10,275 nucleotides of DNA from DATLYB01 sp964502525 (GTDB taxonomy: Bacteria > Bacteroidota > Bacteroidia > Chitinophagales > CAIOSU01). Location: NCBI GenBank assembly GCA_964502525.1, contig CAZCXH010000178.1, positions 1 to 10,275 on the forward strand, written 5' to 3'. Position numbers and translations under genes: made by a program. Shown here one piece after another: positions 1 to 5,415 of this stretch; positions within the stretch are counted from its first letter, which is position 1, and the number at the start of each line of letters is the position of its first letter. Under the pieces are notes generated by a model, which was not told the DNA's origin, made no database searches, and saw only the letters and a program-made list of their open reading frames with translations.

Positions 1-207
1 TGATTAATGCCCCTTTAAAAAAAGCCGCCTGATGCGACAATTTGGTATGCACCCACTTCTATTGATGACTACTCAAGTTCAAATTTTTTCAGCATCATAG
101 AATACACGATTGTGCCGTGATTAACCGATGTACCCGCGAGACGTTGCGGGAAGGGAGGAGGCGTTGGGCTATGAGCGGGCAGCAAATTGCGGGTGGGCAT
201 ATAAGGA
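1..207. other. Non-coding flank of the island relic
   Basis: I see no supported gene here. Two small hairpins are visible. On the minus strand, 38-17 reads GTCGC-ATCAG-GCGGC followed by seven T, a 5-bp stem (one G-T pair) with a T-tract that could act as a weak intrinsic terminator about 200 nt beyond the ATPase stop. The second is CCCGC (133-137) pairing with GCGGG (146-150). Both stems are short and may be chance. No tRNA or attachment-site duplication is recognisable, so the outer boundary of the integrated element is not defined in this window. Confidence 0.3.
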
Positions 208-236
208 TGAACATTGAACAGATGAACAAGTGAACA
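208..236. repeat. Four tandem TGAACA hexamers (iteron-like)
   Basis: Exact TGAACA copies begin at 208, 215, 223 and 231, a spacing of 7, 8 and 8 bp, ending 1 bp before the stop codon of the ATPase gene. With the five copies at 369-418 they form a dense hexamer cluster. Short direct repeats next to a replication-type ATPase are typical of iterons or operator sites, but that role is inferred; the repeat itself is seen directly. Confidence 0.6.
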
Positions 237-237
237 G

Positions 238-1182
238 CTATTTTTTTAGATACCCATTTACTGATCCTAGTGCGAGCCCTGTTTCTTCAGCTATTTCTCT
301 TTGTTTTTTCCCAAGAGCTGCGAGCTCTTTCACCTTTTTGATCTTAGCTTCAATTTCAGTTATCTGTGTGTTCAAATGTTCATGTTCATCAGCATGTCCT
401 ATATGTTCAAATTGAACAAAATTCTCAGGCTTGGTGATTCTACACAAACAAACATTCCTTGAGTCGTATTTCATTTCAGTGCTTCTCACCTTTACCTGCT
501 TCAAATAGCGCAGACTCTTGTCTTGTGTGCTTTCCACAATGGCAAACGCGCTGTCGCAAAGATTGATAAGCATCTTGCTTCCCTGAAGATCGTTTTTGTT
601 AATCGGTCTGGTCAGGTCCCTCTTAGGTGTATGTGCAAGAGCAAGAATAGAAAGATTGAACCTGCTTTTGAGATCCTTGAGTTGCTTTATCAATGGCAGA
701 GCATTCTTGGATTTTTCCGTTTCGTCCTTCAAATAAGTGAGGTTGTCAATGATTAACGCCTTTGATTCAAATTGTTCCAGCGTTTTCCTGATGTATGTCA
801 CAAGTCCATTCTCATTATCCATGTCGGGGTCGTAGAAGTCCGGATTGATTTCAGCCCGATAGAAGTTCTCATTGAAGGAGAAGTGATTCCGATAGTTATT
901 CGAATACCTCCCCTCGAACTGTTTCGGGCTTTGCTCGAAATCGAAATACAATACCTTCTGAGCCTGACTTCCGAAGCTAAAGCCATCTATTGGCGTTCCT
1001 GTGCTAAGACTGTTGGCAATTTGAACCGCTAGGATTGATTTGCCAACATTGGTATCGCCAAAAAGAAAAGCTAGCTCTCCTTCAAGCCAGAATTCATCGA
1101 ATAACATTTTGGGATTTGGCAGTCTTTTGGAAGACTCGATCCAATCGTTTGCCGATTTGATTTTGAAGAAGTCTGTTTCCAT
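238..1182 (-). CDS. RepA-like P-loop ATPase (AAA_25 type) with C-terminal HTH
   Basis: This 314-residue protein is a RecA/DnaB-fold ATPase like the RepA-type helicase proteins of mobile elements. Walker A is GDTNVGKS (residues 42-49). A conserved acidic strand YFDFEQS (79-85) follows, then Walker B KALIIDN (141-147), the AHTPK segment (183-187) and DLQGSK (198-203), all in the order expected for the family. Residues about 286-313 (KKQREIAEETGLALGSVNGY) look like a helix-turn-helix, so DNA binding is likely in the same chain. The ATG start lies 2 nt after the stop of the HTH gene upstream, which points to co-transcription and translational coupling. The protein probably hydrolyses ATP while acting at the element's replication or transfer origin; the family is clear, the exact role is not. 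The gene is visibly more AT-rich than the large gene at 5416. No frameshift is seen. Confidence 0.85.
   Translation of the reverse strand: METDFFKIKSANDWIESSKRLPNPKMLFDEFWLEGELAFLFGDTNVGKSILAVQIANSLSTGTPIDGFSFGSQAQKVLYFDFEQSPKQFEGRYSNNYRNHFSFNENFYRAEINPDFYDPDMDNENGLVTYIRKTLEQFESKALIIDNLTYLKDETEKSKNALPLIKQLKDLKSRFNLSILALAHTPKRDLTRPINKNDLQGSKMLINLCDSAFAIVESTQDKSLRYLKQVKVRSTEMKYDSRNVCLCRITKPENFVQFEHIGHADEHEHLNTQITEIEAKIKKVKELAALGKKQREIAEETGLALGSVNGYLKK
369..418. repeat. Second TGAACA/TGTTCA cluster inside the ATPase gene
   Basis: TGTTCA occurs at 369, 377, 383 and 404, and TGAACA at 413, in the 3' part of the ATPase coding region. On the coding strand most copies are TGAACA and encode the Glu/His-rich stretch FEHIGHADEHEHLN (residues 258-271). 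The hexamer matches the four copies at 208-236. Part of the repetition could simply reflect the repeated Glu-His codons GAACAT, but the non-coding copies downstream argue that the hexamer itself matters. Confidence 0.5.
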
Positions 1183-1184
1183 GA

Positions 1185-1454
1185 TTATACATTGGGACTC
1201 CCTTCCAACAGTTTTTCAATCTCCTGAATGTCGAAGTAAAGTATTCCCTCAATTTTCCGAGGGTTTAACAATCCCTTAGTCCTATAGCTTTGTAGGGTGG
1301 AGTAAGAAACATTGAGAACCTTCAAAGTCTGTTTACTCCGCATCCAGCGAACAGGTCTGGTATTTTCCCCGTTGATCAACTGTTTGATTTCCGCAAACAA
1401 TTCCGATTTGAATTGCTGCAAGTCCTCGGTTGTAAGGAAAGATATCGTTTCCAT
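1185..1454 (-). CDS. Small helix-turn-helix (excisionase/MerR-like) DNA-binding protein
   Basis: An 89-residue protein. Residues 1-30 are an acidic, probably helical leader. Residues about 37-83 form a winged helix-turn-helix of the HTH_17/excisionase type: WMRSKQTLKVLNVSYSTLQSYRTKG holds the two helices (split here as WMRSKQTLKVLNV and SYSTLQSYRTKG), and LLNPRKIEGILYFDIQEIEK the wing and closing helix. Proteins of this size and fold are common next to Bacteroidetes integrases and act as recombination directionality factors or regulators of the following ATPase gene. The ATG at 1454 is the only early start that keeps the leader helix. The stop codon is 2 nt before the ATPase start. With the neighbouring integrase dead, a regulatory role in ATPase expression is more likely than excision; that is inference. 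Confidence 0.75.
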   Translation of the reverse strand: METISFLTTEDLQQFKSELFAEIKQLINGENTRPVRWMRSKQTLKVLNVSYSTLQSYRTKGLLNPRKIEGILYFDIQEIEKLLEGSPNV

Positions 1455-1692
1455 TTTGATTTAGTTTAAGGATGATTGAATGATTTGCGACACGCTGCCT
1501 CCCGGCAACTGTTATCGCTTAAGATATCCAACTTGCAACAAGAGCAAGAAAGGAAAATCTAGATCGGGTATGAATATGATGTAGTTGATTCGCAAAGAAT
1601 CTCGTCAAAGCTAATGTTTTGCTTGTGTTCGTTGCGGAATTTGTTATCAACAGGCGTTAGATGCCACCAGATTTGTGTTTCTCCTCACCGGA
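1455..1692. other. Non-coding leader between the integrase relic and the HTH gene
   Basis: About 240 bp with no open frame or recognisable protein fragment. It must contain the promoter of the HTH-ATPase operon. A TAnnTTTG match on the minus strand (1613-1606) is the only -7-like candidate, and it has no convincing -33 partner. A small perfect hairpin, TGCC-TCCC-GGCA (1496-1507), lies in the presumed leader. Neither is strong evidence. Confidence 0.3.
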
Positions 1693-2151
1693 CTACAGTT
1701 TGAGTTTCAGCTTGCTCATATCACCGCTAACCTTCTTGTCAACCACCTTCGCGTATAGCTGCGTTGTTTTTATTGACCTGTGACCAAGCATCGAGCTGCC
1801 GCTTTCTAATGCTCAAAATCGTTCAGGAAGCGTCTGCTTAGCTCAGGCAAGCGCAAATCGCTTTGATGGGAAAACCCACGATAAACTCCCGAACGTGCTT
1901 AAAAGCGGTCTCAAAATGCTTACAGGCGGGCATTTCCAAAGTCAACTCCAATCCTTCTCCTTCATCTGCGTGTTGCGACATCAATCAGTCTATTGTTTTT
2001 CATCCTTATCGGATAAATGTTTTTGATGTTTTCTGATGTGATTGCTTGCTCTGCCTTACCGGATTGCGGTGAATATCATTCAATTTATGCTTGATGATGT
2101 CAATTTATAGTTGGGGCTTCTTTGCATCTTCCCTGCGCCTTTGGCATGTCC
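1693..2151 (-). pseudogene. Degenerate tyrosine recombinase (Bacteroidetes-type integrase)
   Basis: Several pieces of one integrase are readable on the minus strand in the right order but in different frames. From the N-terminal side they are GKMQRSPNY (about 2130), IIKHKLNDIHR (about 2100-2066), QAITSENIKNIY (about 2050-2015), CKHFETAFKHVREFI (about 1925-1880), DLRLPELSRRFLNDFEH (1859-1809) and finally MLGHRSIKTTQLYAKV plus the tail to a TAG stop at 1695-1693. These are the arm-binding and SAM-like N-terminal parts and the extreme C-terminus. The C-terminus keeps the LGH histidine motif and the nucleophilic tyrosine (QLYAKV). Between FEH and the LGH motif nearly the whole catalytic domain, with its Arg and Lys residues, is missing. 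About 460 bp remain of a gene usually near 1.2 kb. At least four frame changes plus the deletion make it inactive. Its upstream end is uncertain and may reach about 2200. Confidence 0.8.
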
Positions 2152-2247
2152 TTTCGTAAGCGGAGTTTCCTTCACATTTTCTGCTCAGGATGCAAAATTC
2201 TCTATTACATATTCTTTATACCGGACATCTTGTAACCCTGATACGAC

Positions 2248-2283
2248 TGTACTGTGTGTACTGTATGTACAGTATGTACTGTA
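2248..2283. repeat. 9-bp tandem repeat, four copies, with palindromic units
   Basis: Four head-to-tail copies of TGTACTGTR are seen: TGTACTGTG, TGTACTGTA, TGTACAGTA and TGTACTGTA. The T-to-A change in the third copy creates two overlapping inverted repeats, TACTGTA-TG-TACAGTA (2259-2274) and TACAGTA-TG-TACTGTA (2268-2283), each with a 7-bp arm. It sits about 115 bp upstream of the probable promoter of the delta-60 gene. It could be an array of operator sites or a simple slippage-prone minisatellite. On the minus strand it happens to read as a Thr-Val-His repeat, which I do not consider coding. Confidence 0.65.
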
Positions 2284-2398
2284 TAAGTATATATCCTGCA
2301 TCGCTTGCAATGGCTAACTATCAGCTTTATCGCAATAGCCACCCCTTGTTTTGCCCTGGTTGGTGATTGACGGGTTAGAATAATTTGAGGCGATTGGG

Positions 2399-2406
2399 TA
2401 TATTTG
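2399..2406 (+). promoter_or_regulatory. Candidate Bacteroidetes -7 box (TAnnTTTG)
   Basis: TATATTTG fits the Bacteroidetes -7 consensus TAnnTTTG. Transcription would start near 2413, about 28 nt before the ATG at 2441. No good -33 TTTG is present at the usual distance; TTAG at 2374-2377 is the nearest weak match. The call rests on the -7 match and its position, and it supports 2441 rather than 2408 or 2411 as the translation start. Confidence 0.4.
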
Positions 2407-2440
2407 GGTGATGGATACAACGCTTATCAAACCAACAGCT

Positions 2441-4009
2441 ATGAAAACAACACCCATAATGATGATGGCGGTGTTAAGCAGCGCCTCCATTTTCGCCCAG
2501 GATGGCGGGCTTGATTCGACTTTTCATGGTGACGGAAAGGGAATTTATCCGCTCGGTATGGGGACTGCCTCTATGATTCTACAACCCGATGGAAAGATTG
2601 TCGTGGCAGGTGGGGGATACCCTCCTGACTTCCTCATGGCGCGTGTCAATTCCAATGGCTTTTTAGACAACACATTTGGGCAGGGAGGCAAGGTAGGTCT
2701 TCCCTTTAGCTATTCAGAAGGCATGAGCGGATCAGACCGATACTATGTCTACGATGGTTTGGCGGTTCAAAGCGATGGGAAAATTCTGGTAGCAGGGACG
2801 ATAGCGATTTCGAATCTGGACAGGAACAATGATTTTGCGGTTGCCAGATTCAACACTGATGGCACTACCGATAATTCTTTTGGCAACAGCGGCATGGTGT
2901 CCATTGATGTTGCGGGTAACAATACGAATGACGAAGCCTATGCGGTGGAAGTGCAGGCTGATGGAAAAATACTATTGGCGGGGTATGCAAGTAATGAAGC
3001 CTTTGCGGTGGTCAGATTCAATACAGATGGAACCATTGACAATACGTTTGGCTCAGGCGGCATAGCGTCAACTGTGATCAATGCGACACGCTGGTCAGTT
3101 GCCATGACTATTCAGCCTGATGGAAAAATTCTTGTTGCCGGGACTGTAGGCTATCCTGCAGATTCAGCAGATTTTGCAATCGTGCGATATAACATTGACG
3201 GCACCCTGGATAACACATTCGGTTCAGGAGGCAAAATGGTAGATGACCTCACTGGCACTGATGATATAGCCTATTCGCTGGCTTTACAGGCGGATGGGAA
3301 AATTTTGGTGGCAGGACATGCACCCGGTACTTTCAACTACGGTTATGTACTAGGCGAATTTGCGCTGGTTCGTTACAATCCTGATGGTATTCGTGATAAT
3401 TCCTGGCTTTCGCAAACTACCGTTGTAAATGATGGCGCAAGGGGCATATCCGTGGCGATACAGCAAGATGGGAAAGCCATAGTGGCAGGCGCTTCAATAA
3501 CTTCTTCATCGGGTGAAGAAGAAAACTTTGGATTGGTGAGATATAACACAGATGGCACCTTGGACAACACCTTTGGGTTTGGTGGTATTATTACAACAGA
3601 CTTTGACGGGTACGAACAGGGTTATGATATAGCCATTCAGCCTGACGGTAAAATCGTGGTGAGCGGAGAAGAAGATGAGAATGATGCTATCGCTATTGCC
3701 AGATACCTATCCGGGTTGAATGTCGGGTTGATAGACTTCGCTGACCAGGATAAGTCGGTGCTGATCTACCCCAATCCTGTTCAGGGCGAACAGATGCTGG
3801 AATACACCCTTGAGAAAGATGAGTTACTCTCCATTGAGTTGTATGATGCCGGAGGGAGGCTGGTGAAAACCTTCCTCGCAAATCAACCCAGAGCGAAAGG
3901 CTCTCAAAAGGAGTTGCTGCGGTTTGATGAGTCATTGCCGCCCGGCAATTATGTGCTTGCCCTCACCAGCGGCTCCCGAAGCGTGAGCATCAGGGTGGTG
4001 AAGCGGTAG
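2441..4009 (+). CDS. Secreted delta-60 repeat protein with T9SS type A sorting domain
   Basis: A 522-residue secreted protein. Residues 1-19 are a signal peptide (Lys, hydrophobic core, cleavage after IFA before QD). The body has seven delta-60 repeats, each with a QxDGKI(L/V)VAG strand, then FA(V/I)xR(F/Y)NxDGTxDNTFGxGG; the DGK aspartates are at residues 50, 112, 174, 227, 285, 343 and 402. The repeats probably form a beta-propeller-like fold. Repeat 5 has lost the usual FGxGG end (DNSWLSQ instead). Residues about 442-522, from IYPNP through LYDAGGRLV to LPPGNYVLAL, are a Por-secretion type A sorting domain, so the protein is exported by T9SS and then cleaved or anchored at the surface. Ligand and function are unknown. 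I chose ATG 2441 because the signal peptide starts there with MK; GTG 2408 or ATG 2411 would add a polar stretch. Palindromic element A begins 4 bp after the stop and could terminate transcription. Confidence 0.9.
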   Translation: MKTTPIMMMAVLSSASIFAQDGGLDSTFHGDGKGIYPLGMGTASMILQPDGKIVVAGGGYPPDFLMARVNSNGFLDNTFGQGGKVGLPFSYSEGMSGSDRYYVYDGLAVQSDGKILVAGTIAISNLDRNNDFAVARFNTDGTTDNSFGNSGMVSIDVAGNNTNDEAYAVEVQADGKILLAGYASNEAFAVVRFNTDGTIDNTFGSGGIASTVINATRWSVAMTIQPDGKILVAGTVGYPADSADFAIVRYNIDGTLDNTFGSGGKMVDDLTGTDDIAYSLALQADGKILVAGHAPGTFNYGYVLGEFALVRYNPDGIRDNSWLSQTTVVNDGARGISVAIQQDGKAIVAGASITSSSGEEENFGLVRYNTDGTLDNTFGFGGIITTDFDGYEQGYDIAIQPDGKIVVSGEEDENDAIAIARYLSGLNVGLIDFADQDKSVLIYPNPVQGEQMLEYTLEKDELLSIELYDAGGRLVKTFLANQPRAKGSQKELLRFDESLPPGNYVLALTSGSRSVSIRVVKR

Positions 4010-4013
4010 TTCT

Positions 4014-4173
4014 CCACCCCCTCGCTCCCCCGCCAGCGGGGGATACCTTCGCGCGATGCCTTGCCTGCCCTACCTAATCTTCGACTATCACAAACCACGC
4101 GCAATATATTGATTGATTATCACCCGGCTACGCGGGCGGGCTGTCCCCCGCTGGCGGGGGATGAAGGGGGTGG
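4014..4173. repeat. Palindromic repeat element A (160 bp)
   Basis: The left end starts CCACCCCCTCG and contains CCCCCGCCAGCGGGGG; the right end contains CCCCCGCTGGCGGGGG and finishes GGGGGTGG. The two 32-bp ends are inverted copies with four mismatches, and each end also folds by itself into a 7-bp GC stem with a 2-nt turn. The core carries TTCGCGCGATGCC, CTTCGACTATCAC and GATTATCACCCGGC. It begins 4 bp after the stop of the delta-60 gene and could serve as its terminator. The core is nearly identical to element B in its left half. Confidence 0.85.
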
Positions 4174-4184
4174 AGGCTTGGTTA

Positions 4185-4236
4185 ATACCGAACATTCTAC
4201 AGTTCAATTGTTCGAAAACCAGAGTTGTTTCGGTAT
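4185..4236. repeat. Inverted repeat in the spacer between elements A and B
   Basis: ATACCGAA (4185-4192) and TTCGGTAT (4229-4236) are perfect 8-bp inverted copies separated by 36 bp of AT-rich sequence that itself contains TTCAATTGTTCGAA. The spacer lies between two palindromic elements and between convergent genes. It may be a relic of another small insertion or a structured RNA segment; its function is unknown. Confidence 0.4.
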
Positions 4237-4256
4237 ATCTGATCTCCTCGTAGTTT

Positions 4257-4412
4257 CCACCCCCTCACTCCCCCGCCAGCGGGGGATACCTTCGCGCGAT
4301 GCCTTGCCTGCCCTACCTAATCTTCGACTATCACAAACCACTTGCAATGCAATGATTATCACCCGGCTATGCGGGTGAGCTGTCCCCCGCTGGCGGGGGA
4401 TGAAGGGGGTGG
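4257..4412. repeat. Palindromic repeat element B (156 bp)
   Basis: It has the same ends as element A (left CCACCCCCTCA with CCCCCGCCAGCGGGGG; right CCCCCGCTGGCGGGGG to GGGGGTGG) and the same left core through CTTCGACTATCACAAACCAC. The right core differs by small changes and a shortening. It is preceded by CTCCTCGTAGTTT, which also precedes element D. It ends 5 bp before the stop codon of the convergent endonuclease gene, so the hairpin also lies where that gene's terminator is expected. Confidence 0.85.
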
Positions 4413-4417
4413 ATGGT

Positions 4418-4810
4418 TTACCTTGGTGCTTCAAGATTTTCAATCACCATCTCCAATGCCCGGATCACATTATCCATATCCTGCAATACCTCCTCATCGC
4501 TGAACCGGACCACCTTAAAGCCCGCCTGCTTCAGATCTTTTTCTTTCTTTACGTCTTTTTCGAATGTTTCCTCCCAATGATGCGTCACTCCATCAACTTC
4601 AATTACCAGCTTCAATTCTTTGCACATGAAATCGGCAATATAATTCAGCACCGGTCTCTGCCTCCTGAACTGGTACCCTTTCATTTGCCGTGCCCGCAAC
4701 ACGTATTTCCACAAACAAGCCTCCGCCTTGGTCATTTCCTTGCGGAGTTTGCTGGCAAAAGGCTGCAGGCGTTTGTTATAGCCGTAGTTGTTTGTGTTGT
4801 CGGCTTTCAT
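4418..4810 (-). CDS. DUF559-family endonuclease-like protein (Vsr-like PD-(D/E)xK fold)
   Basis: A 130-residue protein of the DUF559 family, related to very-short-patch repair endonucleases; the length is normal for the family. The N-terminal helix LRKEMTKAEACLWKYVL (residues 22-38) holds the conserved TKAE-LW. It is followed by KGYQFRRQRPV (44-54), YIADF with Asp60, VIEVDG with Glu71 and Asp73, His77, and near the end GFKVVRFSDEEV (97-108), the RF strand with its acidic follow-up. Asp60, Glu71 and Asp73 are the likely metal-binding site, so the nuclease site looks intact. I start at ATG 4810; a GTG at 4843 would add 11 residues but would begin inside palindromic element C. Elements B and C flank the gene closely. 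It may nick or process the palindromes, or act in DNA repair; no substrate is known from the sequence. Confidence 0.85.
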   Translation of the reverse strand: MKADNTNNYGYNKRLQPFASKLRKEMTKAEACLWKYVLRARQMKGYQFRRQRPVLNYIADFMCKELKLVIEVDGVTHHWEETFEKDVKKEKDLKQAGFKVVRFSDEEVLQDMDNVIRALEMVIENLEAPR

Positions 4811-4839
4811 ATTTGTTTCTACACTCTTTTTTTGGGCTT

Positions 4840-4951
4840 CCACCCCCTTGCTCCCCCGCCAGCGGGGGATAGTCCGCGCTCAATGCCCGGTTTAATTCAG
4901 GCGGCTCTGCGCGTTGGCTGTCCCCCGCAGGCGGGGGATTAAAGGGGGTGG
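4840..4951. repeat. Palindromic repeat element C (112 bp, short form)
   Basis: The left end is CCACCCCCTTGC with CCCCCGCCAGCGGGGG; the right end is CCCCCGCAGGCGGGGG to GGGGGTGG. The core is shorter than in A, B and D. It starts GATAGTCCGCGCTCAATGCC, the same as D and unlike A/B, then diverges (GGCGGCTCTGCGCG). It lies 29 bp upstream of the endonuclease ATG, so it should overlap or abut that gene's promoter and could influence its expression. Confidence 0.8.
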
Positions 4952-4980
4952 AGGGATTTATCTGAGTCTCCTCGTAGTTT

Positions 4981-5125
4981 CCACCCCCTCGCTCCCCCGC
5001 CAGAGGGGGATAGTCCGCGCTCAATGCCCGTCAATTTACGATTATCATAAGCCACCGCACAACAACATGTTCATTACCCGGTTAAGCGGGCGGGCTGTCC
5101 CCCGCTGGCGGGGGTTCGGGGGTGG
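4981..5125. repeat. Palindromic repeat element D (145 bp)
   Basis: The left end has one mismatch in the palindrome (CCCCCGCCAGAGGGGG), and the right end is CCCCCGCTGGCGGGGG followed by TTCGGGGGTGG, 2 bp shorter than in A and B. The left core matches C (GATAGTCCGCGCTCAATGCC). The right half (CGATTATCATAAGCCAC, then ACCCGGTTAAGCGGGCGGGC) resembles A and B. The sequence after it, AGGCTTGGTT, is the same as after element A, and the CTCCTCGTAGTTT before it is the same as before B. Confidence 0.8.
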
Positions 5126-5146
5126 AGGCTTGGTTTGATCAATTTA

Positions 5147-5194
5147 TACCAAGAGTAGATCGAATTTCCGAAGGAAAGTGACGTACTCCTGGTA
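5147..5194. repeat. Nested inverted repeat upstream of the large gene
   Basis: TACCAAGAGTA (5147-5157) and TACTCCTGGTA (5184-5194) are inverted copies with 10 of 11 matches. Inside them TTTCC (5165-5169) and GGAAA (5173-5177) form a second stem with a 3-nt loop. The whole 48-bp unit could fold as a stem with an internal loop and a terminal hairpin. It lies between element D and the leader of the 5416 gene. It could be a regulatory RNA or DNA structure or a small mobile relic. Confidence 0.45.
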
Positions 5195-5228
5195 TATTAT
5201 CGCCTCACCCTGCCCTCTGGGATAGGCG

Positions 5229-5265
5229 TTTGCGGGCGTCACGAAATTCCTGGAAAATAAATTTG
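5229..5265 (+). promoter_or_regulatory. Candidate promoter of the large surface-protein gene
   Basis: TAAATTTG (5258-5265) matches the Bacteroidetes -7 box TAnnTTTG, and TTTG (5229-5232) could be the -33 element, but the 25-bp spacer is longer than the usual 19-23. Transcription would begin near 5272 and leave a leader of about 145 nt. The leader shows no Shine-Dalgarno site; an A-rich stretch directly precedes the ATG, which is usual in this phylum. Confidence 0.3.
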
Positions 5266-5415
5266 CATCTGCGCCTGTCCGGAATTACATTGCTCTCATC
5301 TGCCTGAAGTTCTGCACATTTCCCACATCTGTTTGTTCTTACGTCTGTCTCTGCTCCTTTAAGAATCACAAGGAAAGAATGTGGTTCGATTGTTAACCCA
5401 TCAAAAACTAAAACG

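Larger units (their letters stand above)
208..2151 (-). mobile_element. Relic of an integrative element (int-xis-repA type module)
   Basis: Three co-oriented minus-strand genes occur in the order tyrosine integrase (broken), small HTH/excisionase-like protein, RepA-like P-loop ATPase. This order is familiar from Bacteroidetes integrative and mobilizable elements, where a helix-turn-helix protein and an AAA/RepA-like ATPase follow the integrase. The integrase has lost its catalytic core, so the element cannot integrate or excise by itself. No mobilisation gene, cargo or flanking direct repeat is visible, and the part beyond position 1 is unseen. The boundaries given enclose the recognisable parts only and are inferred. 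Confidence 0.5.
4257..4951. mobile_element. Candidate repeat-nuclease module (element B, DUF559 gene, element C)
   Basis: A DUF559 endonuclease gene is bracketed by two copies of the same palindromic element, with only 5 bp on its 3' side and 29 bp on its 5' side. More copies (A, D) stand alone on either side. A nuclease gene framed by palindromes plus solo palindromes nearby is the layout of REP elements with their RAYT nuclease, but DUF559 is a different fold. That the pair moves or amplifies together is inference; no target-site duplication is evident. Confidence 0.4.

Noticed and set aside
1606..1613. TAnnTTTG match on the minus strand as the promoter of the HTH-ATPase operon
   Set aside because: There is no -33 element at the right distance and it would leave a leader of about 145 nt. 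A single 6-base match is likely by chance in a region this size.
2205..2420. Minus-strand open frame of 71 codons with a Thr-Val-His repeat
   Set aside because: The repeat is the translation of the 9-bp DNA array, the frame overlaps the delta-60 promoter, and nothing else in it resembles a protein.
4811..4843. GTG start at 4843 for the endonuclease gene
   Set aside because: It would begin inside the terminal repeat of element C and add 11 residues without family similarity; ATG 4810 gives the normal family length.
4014..5125. CRISPR array
   Set aside because: The repeated units are long, vary in length (112-160 bp), carry inverted ends, and are separated by unequal intervals that include a gene. 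There are no regular spacers.
4061..5138. Open frames through the palindromic elements encoding Pro/Arg/Gly-rich peptides (PSLPRQRG, PPLAGE-type)
   Set aside because: The elements are GC-rich and poor in stop codons in several frames on both strands, so open frames arise automatically. The translations only mirror the repeat and have no independent protein features.
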